8,612 nt of DNA, taken from contig CAJUBG010000089.1 of the NCBI GenBank assembly GCA_910584575.1, positions 1 to 8,612 of the forward strand, given 5' to 3'. This stretch comes from an uncultured Dorea sp. GTDB taxonomy: Bacteria; Bacillota; Clostridia; Lachnospirales; Lachnospiraceae. Each line of letters begins with the position of its first letter. Within the stretch, counting starts at the first letter, position 1. Below are positions 1 through 6,369 of this stretch, one piece after another. Under the pieces are notes generated by a model. The model made no database searches. It was not told the DNA's origin and worked only from the letters and a program-made list of their open reading frames with translations. Made by a program: the position numbers and the translations under genes.

Positions 1-50
1 GTCTTTGCAAGTTCTTCTGTCAATGGTAATGTAATCTTCTTTGCCGCCAT
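1..50 (-). CDS. fumB: Fumarate hydratase beta subunit, first 16 codons only (3' end outside the window)
   Basis: ATG at 50 begins MAAKKITLPLTEELAK, which matches the usual N-terminus of class I fumarase beta subunits. The start is immediately after the TAG of the alpha gene, with GGAGGTGA five bases upstream. Only 50 bases are present, so the call rests on this short N-terminus and on the invariable pairing of alpha and beta chains in this enzyme type. The beta chain provides the swivelling domain that completes the active site. Confidence 0.85.
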   Translation of the reverse strand, partial: MAAKKITLPLTEELAK

Positions 51-893
51 CTAAATCACCTCCGTTTTGTGGCGTGTGACATGGCAGTTAATGTTGACTG
101 CACATGGCATGCCTGCAATGTGGGTCGGGAGAGTCTCAATGTTTAATCCGATTGCCGTAGTCTTTCCGCCGAAGCCCTGTGGTCCGATTCCAAGCTTGTT
201 AATCTTCTCTAACATCTCTTTCTCCAAATCTGCATAGAACGCATCCGGATTGGAGGAATCGATGGGGCGCATCAGCGCTTTCTTTGCAAGGAGAGCCGCC
301 TTATCAAAGGTTCCTCCGATTCCCACGCCTACCACCATAGGCGGACATGGGTTCGGGCCTGCCGTCTCTACTACCTCCAGAATGAAATCCTTGATTCCCT
401 GTAACCCATGGGAAGGCTTGAACATACGAATCTGGCTCATATTTTCACTTCCGAAGCCCTTTGGCCCTACCGTAATCTTAATCTGCTCGCCCGGAACGAT
501 TTCCGTATAGAGCATTGCCGGCGTATTGTCACCCGTGTTTCCACGGCGCACCGGATCCTTTACAACAGATTTCCGAAGGTATCCCTTGTCATAACCACGG
601 CGCACACCCTCGTCCACCGCATCCGCAAGGTTGCCGCCAGTCAGATGTACGTCCTGGCCAATCTCAAGGAATACGCATGCCATACCTGTATCCTGACAGA
701 TTGGTACGCACTCATTATCCGCAATCTCGAAGTTCTCGATAATATTATCAAGAACTCCCTTTGCAATCTCACCATCCTCGCACGCGCGGCAATCTTTAAT
801 CGCACACTTTACGTCGTTGGGAAGATGATTATTTGCTTCGATACAAAGCTTTTCTACGACATCCGTAATCTTGCTTACTTCTATCTCACGCAT
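51..893 (-). CDS. fumA: Fumarate hydratase (class I, [4Fe-4S]) alpha subunit
   Basis: The 280-residue alpha chain of a two-subunit, oxygen-sensitive class I fumarase, which interconverts malate and fumarate. The three presumed [4Fe-4S] ligands are in family motifs: C66 in VPICQDTGMA, C183 in GPNPCPPMVVGVGIGG and C270 in NINCHVTRHK. KGFGSENMS at 145-153 and GNTGDNTPAML at 118-128 are also typical. ATG 893 follows AAGGAGA with seven bases of spacing. The stop codon TAG is directly followed by the ATG of the beta subunit, whose ribosome site lies in this gene's end. L(+)-tartrate dehydratase alpha is the close alternative and cannot be fully excluded by motifs. The fumarate reductase upstream strongly favours fumarase, which would supply its substrate. 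Confidence 0.92.
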   Translation of the reverse strand: MREIEVSKITDVVEKLCIEANNHLPNDVKCAIKDCRACEDGEIAKGVLDNIIENFEIADNECVPICQDTGMACVFLEIGQDVHLTGGNLADAVDEGVRRGYDKGYLRKSVVKDPVRRGNTGDNTPAMLYTEIVPGEQIKITVGPKGFGSENMSQIRMFKPSHGLQGIKDFILEVVETAGPNPCPPMVVGVGIGGTFDKAALLAKKALMRPIDSSNPDAFYADLEKEMLEKINKLGIGPQGFGGKTTAIGLNIETLPTHIAGMPCAVNINCHVTRHKTEVI

Positions 894-921
894 AGTCTAA
901 TCTCCTTACATATTTTTCAGC

Positions 922-974
922 GCCTGTACAGTCCGTCTATTTGCCGTCCCTTTCGTGAAATCAACTGTACAGGC
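922..974. repeat. 11-bp perfect inverted repeat with twin CTGTACAG palindromes in the frdA-fumA spacer
   Basis: GCCTGTACAGT (922-932) and ACTGTACAGGC (964-974) are exact reverse complements separated by 31 bases. Each arm also contains the self-complementary octamer CTGTACAG (924-931 and 965-972), 41 bp apart, roughly four helical turns. The loop contains TTTCGTGAAA (951-960), a further short inverted repeat. Neither strand shows a T run after the stem, so it is not a standard terminator. It could be an mRNA-processing or stabilising stem that sets fumarase level relative to the reductase, or a paired operator. The fumarase ribosome site lies outside the stem. Confidence 0.7.
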
Positions 975-984
975 AAATGATTTC

Positions 985-2595
985 CTATCTCTCATGCCGG
1001 GCATATTTCGGAAGCAAAAGCGGTGATACCTCTCCTGAAGCTATGCCTGCCCCCTTAAGTTCTTCCTCGTAAGCCGCTACATGGTCGATATTCATAGCGC
1101 CAAGCTCTACTTCTTTTGCTTTCGCCGCCGCCTTCTTACCTGCATTGCGCCCAAATACGATCACGTCAAGAAGGGAATTGCCCATCAGCCGGTTTCTTCC
1201 ATGAATACCGCCTGCCGCCTCTCCTGCCGCCAGGAGATTCGGGATTGTCTTGGTAAAGCCTTCCCCGTCAATCTCAAGACCGCCGTTCTGGTAATGCAGC
1301 GTCGGATAAATCAGAATCGGAACCTTTCTCATATCAATCCCATAATTCATATACATACGGAACATTGCGGGAATTCTCTTTTCAATGGTGCCCTCTCCGC
1401 CAATCAATTCAATCATTGGAGTATCAAGCCATACGCCCTTCTGTCCGCCGGGAGCCTCTACGCCTCGTCCCTCCCTGCACTCACGGATCACGCCTGACGC
1501 ATTGACGTCGCGGGTCTCCAATGGATGGATGTATGCCTCACCCTCGGCGTTGACAAGCTGAGCGCCCACAGAACGAACCTTCTCAGTAACAAGCGCGCCG
1601 CGAATCTGTACAGGATGGGCTACGCCTGTCGGATGGTACTGGATGGAATCCTGATAAAGAAGGGGTACTCCCGCCCGATATCCTAACACAAGCCCGTCTG
1701 CCGTTGCACCATAGTGGTTGGAGGTGGGGAAGCCCTGGTAATGCATTCTTCCGGCGCCGCCTGTTGCGATTACGACTGTCTTAGCCCTTGCGACAGAGTA
1801 GTCGCCTGTCTCCATGTTGAGCAAGACCGCGCCTGCCGCCTGCCCCTTCTCGTCTTTGATAATCTCTACTGCGGAGGTAAACTCTACCACCGGAATCTGA
1901 CGGTTCAATACTTCGTCGCGGAGGGTACGCATAATCTCTGCGCCGGAGTAATCCTTACATGCATGCATTCTCTTTCTGGAGGTACCGCCGCCGTGAGTCG
2001 TTACCATGCGTCCGTCTGCATCCTTATCAAACATAACGCCAAGCTCATTAAGCCATTTGATTGCGTCAGGAGCCTCCATGACAAGACGCTTTACCAACTC
2101 CGGCCTTGCCGCAAAATGCCCGCCGCCAAAGCAGTCCAGATAATGCTGTACCGGAGAATCATTTTCCTTATCCGCAGCCTGGATACCGCCCTCCGCCATC
2201 ATGGTATTGGCGTCGCCGATCCGAAGTTTTGTGACAATCATAACGTTTGCCCCTGCGTTGTGGGCCTCGATGGCACAGGAGGAGCCGGCGCCGCCGCCGC
2301 CGATGACAAGTACGTCTACGTCGTAGTCGATTTTTGTGATATCAATCTCCTCATTTGCAATACGGCTGGTAGAATGAAGCATTTTCGTAAGCTCTAAAGG
2401 CGCCTTCTGTCCTTTGTTCGCCCCTACTTTGATTTCTGCAAACGCATCAGGATTATAGTCCGGATGGAATTCCTTAAGGAGAGCATCTTTTTCATCAGCA
2501 GTCAGACGTCTAGGTTCCGTAGACATACGTTTTTCTCTTGTAGCCTCCACCTTTTTAATGGATTCCATCATATTCTCTGGATATGGTGCATACAT
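985..2595 (-). CDS. frdA: Fumarate reductase flavoprotein, soluble, probably non-covalent FAD
   Basis: A 536-residue flavoprotein of the succinate dehydrogenase/fumarate reductase family, predicted to reduce fumarate to succinate in the cytoplasm. After a family-type N-terminal extension of about 90 residues comes the FAD fold VLVIGGGGAGSS (95-106). Substrate-site residues match E. coli FrdA: QYHPTG (H321), TEKVR (T337, E338, R341), RD at 362-363 aligned with the proton-donating arginine, TLHY (H434) and HGRNRL (R469). At the position of the flavin-linking histidine (RSHTVAAEGG in E. coli) it reads DANTMMAEGG, with N130, so FAD should be non-covalent. About 50 residues follow the last FAD motif, so the usual C-terminal flavoprotein domain is largely absent, as in TfrA-like proteins. 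AGGAGGG seven bases before ATG 2595 supports the start. Another 2-enoate substrate is possible, but the fumarase next door favours fumarate. Confidence 0.87.
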   Translation of the reverse strand: MYAPYPENMMESIKKVEATREKRMSTEPRRLTADEKDALLKEFHPDYNPDAFAEIKVGANKGQKAPLELTKMLHSTSRIANEEIDITKIDYDVDVLVIGGGGAGSSCAIEAHNAGANVMIVTKLRIGDANTMMAEGGIQAADKENDSPVQHYLDCFGGGHFAARPELVKRLVMEAPDAIKWLNELGVMFDKDADGRMVTTHGGGTSRKRMHACKDYSGAEIMRTLRDEVLNRQIPVVEFTSAVEIIKDEKGQAAGAVLLNMETGDYSVARAKTVVIATGGAGRMHYQGFPTSNHYGATADGLVLGYRAGVPLLYQDSIQYHPTGVAHPVQIRGALVTEKVRSVGAQLVNAEGEAYIHPLETRDVNASGVIRECREGRGVEAPGGQKGVWLDTPMIELIGGEGTIEKRIPAMFRMYMNYGIDMRKVPILIYPTLHYQNGGLEIDGEGFTKTIPNLLAAGEAAGGIHGRNRLMGNSLLDVIVFGRNAGKKAAAKAKEVELGAMNIDHVAAYEEELKGAGIASGEVSPLLLPKYARHER

Positions 2596-2609
2596 ATTTA
2601 CGCCCTCCT

Positions 2610-3284
2610 TTACTTCTCAATCTCTCTGGTATTATAAAGTTCCTGCATCTCTGTGATTGGCTTCTGCATAATCTGCTCAATCAGCCCGTCATACTCACCT
2701 TTGTTAATCTCCTCTACACGGTTCGCAAGATGCTCGGTCTTCGGTGCAATGTATTTTCCTGTAAGCCTCCTTGCCAGAACACCTACGTGGGGATGGGAGA
2801 TACCTGCGGGACATCTTACGGTACAGCAGCCGCAGCCGATACAGTCGAAGGATTCCTCCGCGCACTTCTCGAACTCTCCCCGCTGGGCATATGCGATATA
2901 CTGCATAACGTTTAAGTCCTGGGTACATGCCTTTGTGCAGGCATTACATCCGATACAGCTATAAATTTCCGGATAAAGCTCCATCATAATCTGCTGAGTC
3001 GGCTTGATATCTTCAATCTCATAGGTTCTCTTATCAGTCGGGAAAAACGGAATGCTTGCCACATACATTCCCTCCTCTACCTGAGTCTGGCAGGCAAGGC
3101 AGGTCTTTAATTCATTCTTTCCCTTGATACGGTATACGGTTGCACAGGCACCGCAGAAACCATGGCGGCAGCCGCATCCTCTTTTCCATGTATAACCGGC
3201 GTATTCCATGGCGGTCATGATTGTCAGGTCTGCCGGAACACTGTAACGCTTACCGCTAAAATATACATTTACCATATTTTCCAT
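2610..3284 (-). CDS. frdB: Fumarate reductase-type iron-sulfur subunit, soluble, TfrB N-half-like
   Basis: A 224-residue electron-transfer subunit for the flavoprotein encoded next. A plant-type [2Fe-2S] domain comes first, with GCGCRHGFCGAC (C39, C44, C47) and C62 in CLAC. Two ferredoxin motifs follow: C110/C113/C116/C120 and C138/C141/C144/C148, with an extra C143. This is the SdhB/FrdB plan, but both C-terminal sites have the four-cysteine [4Fe-4S] spacing instead of the [3Fe-4S]-type site of respiratory SdhB/FrdB. It resembles the N-terminal half of methanogen thiol:fumarate reductase TfrB but lacks the C-terminal CCG (HdrB-like) domains, so oxidation of CoM/CoB-type thiols is not expected. 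There is no membrane anchor gene beside it. The ribosome site is GAAAGGA, about 10 bases before the ATG. Fourteen bp separate it from the flavoprotein gene. Confidence 0.85.
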   Translation of the reverse strand: MENMVNVYFSGKRYSVPADLTIMTAMEYAGYTWKRGCGCRHGFCGACATVYRIKGKNELKTCLACQTQVEEGMYVASIPFFPTDKRTYEIEDIKPTQQIMMELYPEIYSCIGCNACTKACTQDLNVMQYIAYAQRGEFEKCAEESFDCIGCGCCTVRCPAGISHPHVGVLARRLTGKYIAPKTEHLANRVEEINKGEYDGLIEQIMQKPITEMQELYNTREIEK

Positions 3285-3320
3285 GTTATTCGTATCCTTT
3301 CTCTAAATTATATGGCTATC

Positions 3321-3376
3321 GGACGTTTCGCCATGCACGCTCAAAACCGCTGCTTCGCAGCTTTTCCACAACGTCC
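3321..3376. other. Stem GGACGTT/AACGTCC enclosing hairpin GCTGC-TTC-GCAGC
   Basis: GGACGTT at 3321-3327 is the exact reverse complement of AACGTCC at 3370-3376. Between them sits a second perfect hairpin, GCTGC (3349-3353), loop TTC, GCAGC (3357-3361). An alternative pairing, AACGT (3370-3374) with ACGTT (3384-3388), would compete with the outer stem, so two states are possible. Only four T's follow the inner hairpin, too few for a confident terminator. Confidence 0.55.
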
Positions 3377-3395
3377 CGTTGCTACGTTTTTCGCC

Positions 3396-3416
3396 GAATG
3401 GGCGTTCCGCCCATTC
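3396..3416. other. Perfect 9-bp hairpin with 3-nt loop
   Basis: GAATGGGCG (3396-3404), loop TTC, CGCCCATTC (3408-3416) forms an uninterrupted 9-bp GC-rich stem. No T run follows on either strand, so it is not a typical intrinsic terminator. It is the most stable-looking element of the 3312-3486 block and could halt exonucleases or mark a repeat unit. Confidence 0.8.
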
Positions 3417-3418
3417 TT

Positions 3419-3475
3419 GGATATATATTCATGGTTCTTAGTATGCAAGCATACACGAACCCTGCATATATATCC
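3419..3475. other. Nested three-tier stem-loop
   Basis: Three inverted repeats share one centre: GGATATATAT (3419-3428) with ATATATATCC (3466-3475), GGTTC (3433-3437) with GAACC (3457-3461), and GTATGC (3441-3446) with GCATAC (3449-3454). The stems are separated by small internal loops, giving a long rod with a tiny apical loop. Three coaxial perfect stems in 57 bases are hard to explain by chance and support the idea that the region is a structured repeat or RNA. Confidence 0.75.
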
Positions 3476-3499
3476 CTACATGGCTAAACTGGTGAGCCT

Positions 3500-4354
3500 T
3501 TAGTATTCATTGGGAAGTTCGTCAATCTCATCATACCGGAATACCGGGCCGTCTTTACAGACATACTTCGAGCCAATATTGCACCGTCCGCATTTACCGA
3601 CCCCGCACTTCATGCGCAGCTCTAACGTGGTATATACCTGCTCAGTCGTAAATCCAAGCTCTTTGAGGCCCGCAAGCACGAACTTAATCATAATCGGAGG
3701 GCCGCAGACCAATGCTGTCCTGTCCGTATCAAATCCAAGCTCTTTTACGTAGTTTGGAACAAATCCCACATGTCCGTCCCAATTGTCCTGCTCTCTGTCG
3801 ATGGTCAGATAGACGTTGACGCCCTCTGCCTTCATCCAGACCTCCTGAATCTCTTTTAACTGCACCAAATCCTCCGCGGAACGTGAGCCATAGACAATAT
3901 CCACCGTCCCGTAATTTTCACGGTTATCCAGCACATAGTTAATGACTGAACGAAGGGGCGCAAGCCCGATACCGCCTGCAATGAACAGCAGGTTCTTTCC
4001 CCGAAGCTCTGTCTCTACCGGAAAAGAATTACCGTATGGCCCGCGGACCGTAATCTCGTCGCCCACCTCAAGGCTGTGGAGATAGTCCGTCAGAATTCCG
4101 CACTGTTTAATACTGAATTCCTGGTATTCTTTATTGGTCGGAGAAGAAGTAATGGAAAACATACCCTCGCTGATACCAGGCGCGCAGACCATTGCACACT
4201 GTCCCGGCATGTGCTCGAACAGCTTGCCGCCCTCCGGTGCATTTACACGAAATGTCTTTACATCCGGCGTCTCCTGACGGATATCCGTAATCACGCCCAC
4301 CTGAGGGATGAGAGTATCTAATGTATAATTCTTATGACATGTACATTCACCCAT
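3500..4354 (-). CDS. flxA: FAD/NAD(P)-binding oxidoreductase, FlxA/AsrB-like
   Basis: A 284-residue ferredoxin-NADP reductase-like subunit, the probable entry point for electrons from NAD(P)H. Visible in order: a FAD-binding barrel with MFSITSSPT (65-73) and GPYGNSFP (105-112), the nucleotide-binding loop FIAGGIGLAPLRS (124-136), CGPPIMI (217-223), and a C-terminal [2Fe-2S] loop of the dihydroorotate dehydrogenase electron-transfer type with C250, C255, C258 and C266. Length and domain order fit AsrB, HydG and FlxA proteins. It starts at ATG 4354 behind an excellent GGGAGGTGA site located in the end of flxB, and the two genes share one base. It is the last gene of the HdrA-Flx module before the 215-bp interruption. 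Whether NADH or NADPH is used cannot be told from the sequence; NADH is the donor of the described Flx complexes. Confidence 0.9.
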   Translation of the reverse strand: MGECTCHKNYTLDTLIPQVGVITDIRQETPDVKTFRVNAPEGGKLFEHMPGQCAMVCAPGISEGMFSITSSPTNKEYQEFSIKQCGILTDYLHSLEVGDEITVRGPYGNSFPVETELRGKNLLFIAGGIGLAPLRSVINYVLDNRENYGTVDIVYGSRSAEDLVQLKEIQEVWMKAEGVNVYLTIDREQDNWDGHVGFVPNYVKELGFDTDRTALVCGPPIMIKFVLAGLKELGFTTEQVYTTLELRMKCGVGKCGRCNIGSKYVCKDGPVFRYDEIDELPNEY

Positions 4355-5391
4355 TATTTTTCACCTCCCTGATTCTGAAATGCCTTCACAACCTTCACAA
4401 TGTTAAGTGCCTGGGGGCATTTCTCCACACAGCGCCCGCAGCCCACGCAGGAGTACATTCCGTCGTTATTGGCCGGATAGTAGACCAGCTTGTGCATGAA
4501 TCTCTGGCGGAATCTCTGCATCTGGCTGGTACGGTTATTGCCGTGGGCCATCATTGTAAAGTCTGAGTACATGCAGGAATCCCAACATCTATAACGGGAT
4601 ACGCTGTTTCCTGCCGTATAATCCTTGATATCATAACACTGGCAGGTAGGGCACACAAAGGTACAGGTGCCGCATGCCAGACATGGCTTGTATAATTCCT
4701 CCCAGATTGGAGAATCAAACTTCTCGGAGAGGGCATCCCCGTTCCAGCCTTCCAGGGAAAGGTTCATATATGGCAGCTTCTCCACAATCTTATGGATATT
4801 TTCTTTTTCCGCCTCTACCTTCGCCTCGCCGTCTGCATCGTCTGTAAAGAGCTCTTTCACAACCTCAGTAAGAGCTTCTCCTTTTTCTGTCAATGCCTTC
4901 CAATAGAGATCTTCCCCTGACGTCCAGACTGCCACGTCGGAAGCAGGATTAGCAGCGTCCACGCCGAACACCTTACAGAAACAGGTTTCCTCCGGCTCAT
5001 GGCAGGCCAAAGCCACAATCGTCCCATGATCCCTTCTTGCCGCATAGAATGTATCGACTGGGTCTGACAAGAATACTTTGTCCAGCACCTCCATGCCTTT
5101 TACGTCGCAGGCTTTCATGCCAAATACCACAAAATCCTGCTCTTTTAAGCTCTCCGGCTCAATGGACATCTTTTTTCCTTCTTTACGGACGGTGTAAAGC
5201 CCTTCGCTCTGAGGGAAAAATGCGTCTTTTGCCGATTTAACGGTCTTTAATGTGTCAAGGTCTACCTCTGCATCTTTACTCCACGCCCCGAAGTTGGTCT
5301 GCCCCGCGGTCTTTACCGGAAGATACAGCTCTTGATTATCCGCGATTAACTGGAATAATGCGGAAAGATTTTCTTTGGCTATCTTATACAT
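4354..5391 (-). CDS. flxB: AsrA/FlxB-like 4Fe-4S dicluster electron-transfer subunit
   Basis: A 345-residue protein of the family that includes anaerobic sulfite reductase subunit A and hydrogenase beta subunits. These proteins shuttle electrons between a flavin/NAD(P)H subunit and a partner enzyme. The N-terminal region has FGMKACDVKGM (90-100), ALACHEPEETCFCK (127-140) and other cysteines. The C-terminal half carries ferredoxin motifs C237/C240/C243/C247, extended by PTCQCYD (248-254), and C315/C318/C321/C325, with RCWDSC at 268-273 between them. Two ATGs lie 4 bases apart, at 5395 and 5391. The first opens only ATG-TAT-GTA-TAA, so 5391 is the start, with GAGGGG seven bases upstream. The stop overlaps the flxA start by 1 bp as TAATG. 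No sulfite reductase catalytic subunit (AsrC) is in the window, and the MvhD/HdrA neighbours point to an Flx module instead. Confidence 0.85.
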   Translation of the reverse strand: MYKIAKENLSALFQLIADNQELYLPVKTAGQTNFGAWSKDAEVDLDTLKTVKSAKDAFFPQSEGLYTVRKEGKKMSIEPESLKEQDFVVFGMKACDVKGMEVLDKVFLSDPVDTFYAARRDHGTIVALACHEPEETCFCKVFGVDAANPASDVAVWTSGEDLYWKALTEKGEALTEVVKELFTDDADGEAKVEAEKENIHKIVEKLPYMNLSLEGWNGDALSEKFDSPIWEELYKPCLACGTCTFVCPTCQCYDIKDYTAGNSVSRYRCWDSCMYSDFTMMAHGNNRTSQMQRFRQRFMHKLVYYPANNDGMYSCVGCGRCVEKCPQALNIVKVVKAFQNQGGEK

Positions 5392-5394
5392 ACA

Positions 5395-6369
5395 TTATCC
5401 CCTCTTTCCTACAATACTTGGCTCCGCGTCCTCAAACGTATAGTCGGTAAGCGGCGCTGTTGATTCGGTATCTGCTCCCGCCTGGTATTCGCCGTATAAT
5501 TCATCAATATCCTTGATAAACTTGCGGTTAAACAGGTGCAGCGGGATTCCCTGAGGACATACACGGCTGCACTCGCCGCAGTCCGTACATCTTCCTGCCA
5601 CATGGAACGCGCGGATGATGTGGAACATCTTCTCCTCGAAGGAGTCAACATTGGCCTTCTGTGAGCTGTCAAACTTCGTACTGTCGAACACACACTTGCG
5701 GCAGCTACATGCCGGACAGGCATTTCTGCAGGCATTGCAGCGGATACATTTGCTTAACTCACTCTGGAAAAACGCAAATTTCTCCTCCGGTGTCATGGCC
5801 TCAATCTTTGCAACCTCGTCGAAACGCTCTGCGTCCTTGGTCTCCTTGGATTCCCCAATCTGCTCGTCAAAAACCATATGGTCTTTTCCCTTGCAGACAT
5901 GGCATCTCTCTAACATGGCGTCTGCGTAAGCAAGGGTTTTCTCCCCGTAAATGGTCTGGATTTTTAAGCTGTCGGCCTCGTCTGTAATCTCGGCGCCCTC
6001 GATGCTCTCGATTCCCTTAATTCCCTGCTTTTTGATTCTTTCAATATCCAGCTTTCCTTTGCACCCCACGCCGACAATGTAAGCCTTGTCTCTGTCTACC
6101 CGATGCTCTTTGATTAACTGGTTGAAGCTGTATGTATCGCACGGCTTAAGACAAACCATGGTCTTTCCTTCCATTTTGGAAGCCTCAATCATATATTTGC
6201 TTAAATTTGCCCCACAGAAGCCATTGTAAACAAAATCTTTTAAATCTTCTTCTGTCTCGAAATAAGCCGGTTCCGGATTGTAAGGCAAGTCTCCGGCCTT
6301 CCAGCCGAGAACCCGTGCCACAGTTCCGTCTGCCAGCAGCTCTTTTGCACGGTTAATTAATTCTTGCAT
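5395..6369 (-). CDS. flxC: Ferredoxin-type Fe-S subunit, FlxC-like (two 4Fe-4S motifs)
   Basis: A soluble 324-residue iron-sulfur protein of the Flx/Flox type. The N-terminal half contains CLKPCD (73-78), VGVGCKG (99-105) and RCHVCKGKDH (155-164), resembling the F420 hydrogenase/dehydrogenase beta-subunit-like region found in these proteins. Two ferredoxin motifs follow: C208/C211/C214/C218, continued by PACSCRKC (219-226), and C261/C264/C267/C271. The extra cysteines 221, 223 and 226 could bind a further cluster or modulate the first. There is no signal peptide or membrane segment. The start ATG at 6369 has GGGGGA about 8 bases upstream, inside mvhD. It is separated from the next gene by 3 bp. 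Its likely role is electron wiring between FlxA/FlxB and MvhD/HdrA. Which of the two Fe-S subunits should be called FlxB and which FlxC is less certain than the family itself. Confidence 0.82.
   Translation of the reverse strand: MQELINRAKELLADGTVARVLGWKAGDLPYNPEPAYFETEEDLKDFVYNGFCGANLSKYMIEASKMEGKTMVCLKPCDTYSFNQLIKEHRVDRDKAYIVGVGCKGKLDIERIKKQGIKGIESIEGAEITDEADSLKIQTIYGEKTLAYADAMLERCHVCKGKDHMVFDEQIGESKETKDAERFDEVAKIEAMTPEEKFAFFQSELSKCIRCNACRNACPACSCRKCVFDSTKFDSSQKANVDSFEEKMFHIIRAFHVAGRCTDCGECSRVCPQGIPLHLFNRKFIKDIDELYGEYQAGADTESTAPLTDYTFEDAEPSIVGKRG

Larger units (their letters stand above)
3312..3486. repeat. Putative small inserted repeat element bounded by 7-bp direct repeats
   Basis: The heptamer ATGGCTA occurs at 3312-3318 and again at 3480-3486, one on each side of a block made almost wholly of inverted repeats. 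The outer context is also similar, ATATGGCTA against ACATGGCTA. Removing one copy and the block would leave about 47 bp between flxA and the next gene, close to the spacing elsewhere in the operon. This is the pattern expected of a small non-autonomous element or REP-like palindromic unit with a target duplication. A short imperfect direct repeat also occurs inside: ACGTTT-TCGCC near 3323 and ACGTTTTTCGCC near 3384. No transposase is present and no family is recognised. The alternative is a host-derived structured RNA in the mRNA. The direct repeat could also be chance. Confidence 0.45.
3285..3499. other. Intergenic interruption inside an otherwise compact operon, no gene
   Basis: This 215-bp stretch separates the HdrA-Flx module from the fumarate reductase module. 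Other junctions in the window range from a 13-bp overlap to a 91-bp gap. It contains the ribosome site of the next gene (GAAAGGA, about 10 bases before ATG 3284) and the structured block described separately. I see no convincing coding sequence on either strand. A plus-strand open frame runs through it, but it starts antisense inside the downstream gene. I see no canonical terminator, since no stem is followed by a long T run on either strand, and no promoter that I can support. Confidence 0.8.

Noticed and set aside
936..963. Possible internal promoter TTGATT-17 bp-AATAGA on the minus strand
   Set aside because: The -10 element matches only three of six consensus bases, so it is too weak to list as a promoter without transcript data.
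922..974. Intrinsic terminator between frdA and fumA
   Set aside because: On the minus strand the stem is followed by GCTGAAAAATATG and on the plus strand by AAATGATTTCC; neither is a T run. The fumarase gene just downstream also has its own ribosome site and no visible promoter of its own.
408..980. Plus-strand open frame of 190 codons
   Set aside because: It lies antisense to the fumarase alpha gene and the spacer, and its translation shows no family motif. The minus-strand gene has clear cluster-ligand motifs and a good ribosome site.
1714..2397. Plus-strand open frame of 227 codons
   Set aside because: It is antisense to the flavoprotein, whose FAD and active-site motifs occupy the same bases. 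Long antisense frames are a codon-bias side effect.
2610..3284. Thiol:fumarate reductase subunit TfrB
   Set aside because: The protein ends before where the CCG (HdrB-like) domains would lie, so only the N-terminal Fe-S half of that enzyme is represented.
3396..3416. Intrinsic terminator between flxA and the fumarate reductase genes
   Set aside because: The stem is strong but is followed by an A-rich stretch in the transcribed direction and by TTGGATAT in the other, with no T run.
3162..3503. Plus-strand open frame covering the 215-bp gap
   Set aside because: It begins antisense inside the Fe-S subunit gene, runs across inverted repeats and has no plausible protein features or ribosome site. 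It is best explained as a chance frame through a repeat.
3500..5391. Anaerobic sulfite reductase subunits AsrA and AsrB
   Set aside because: The two proteins resemble that pair, but no siroheme-containing AsrC follows, and the adjacent MvhD, HdrA and second Fe-S subunit define an Flx-Hdr module.
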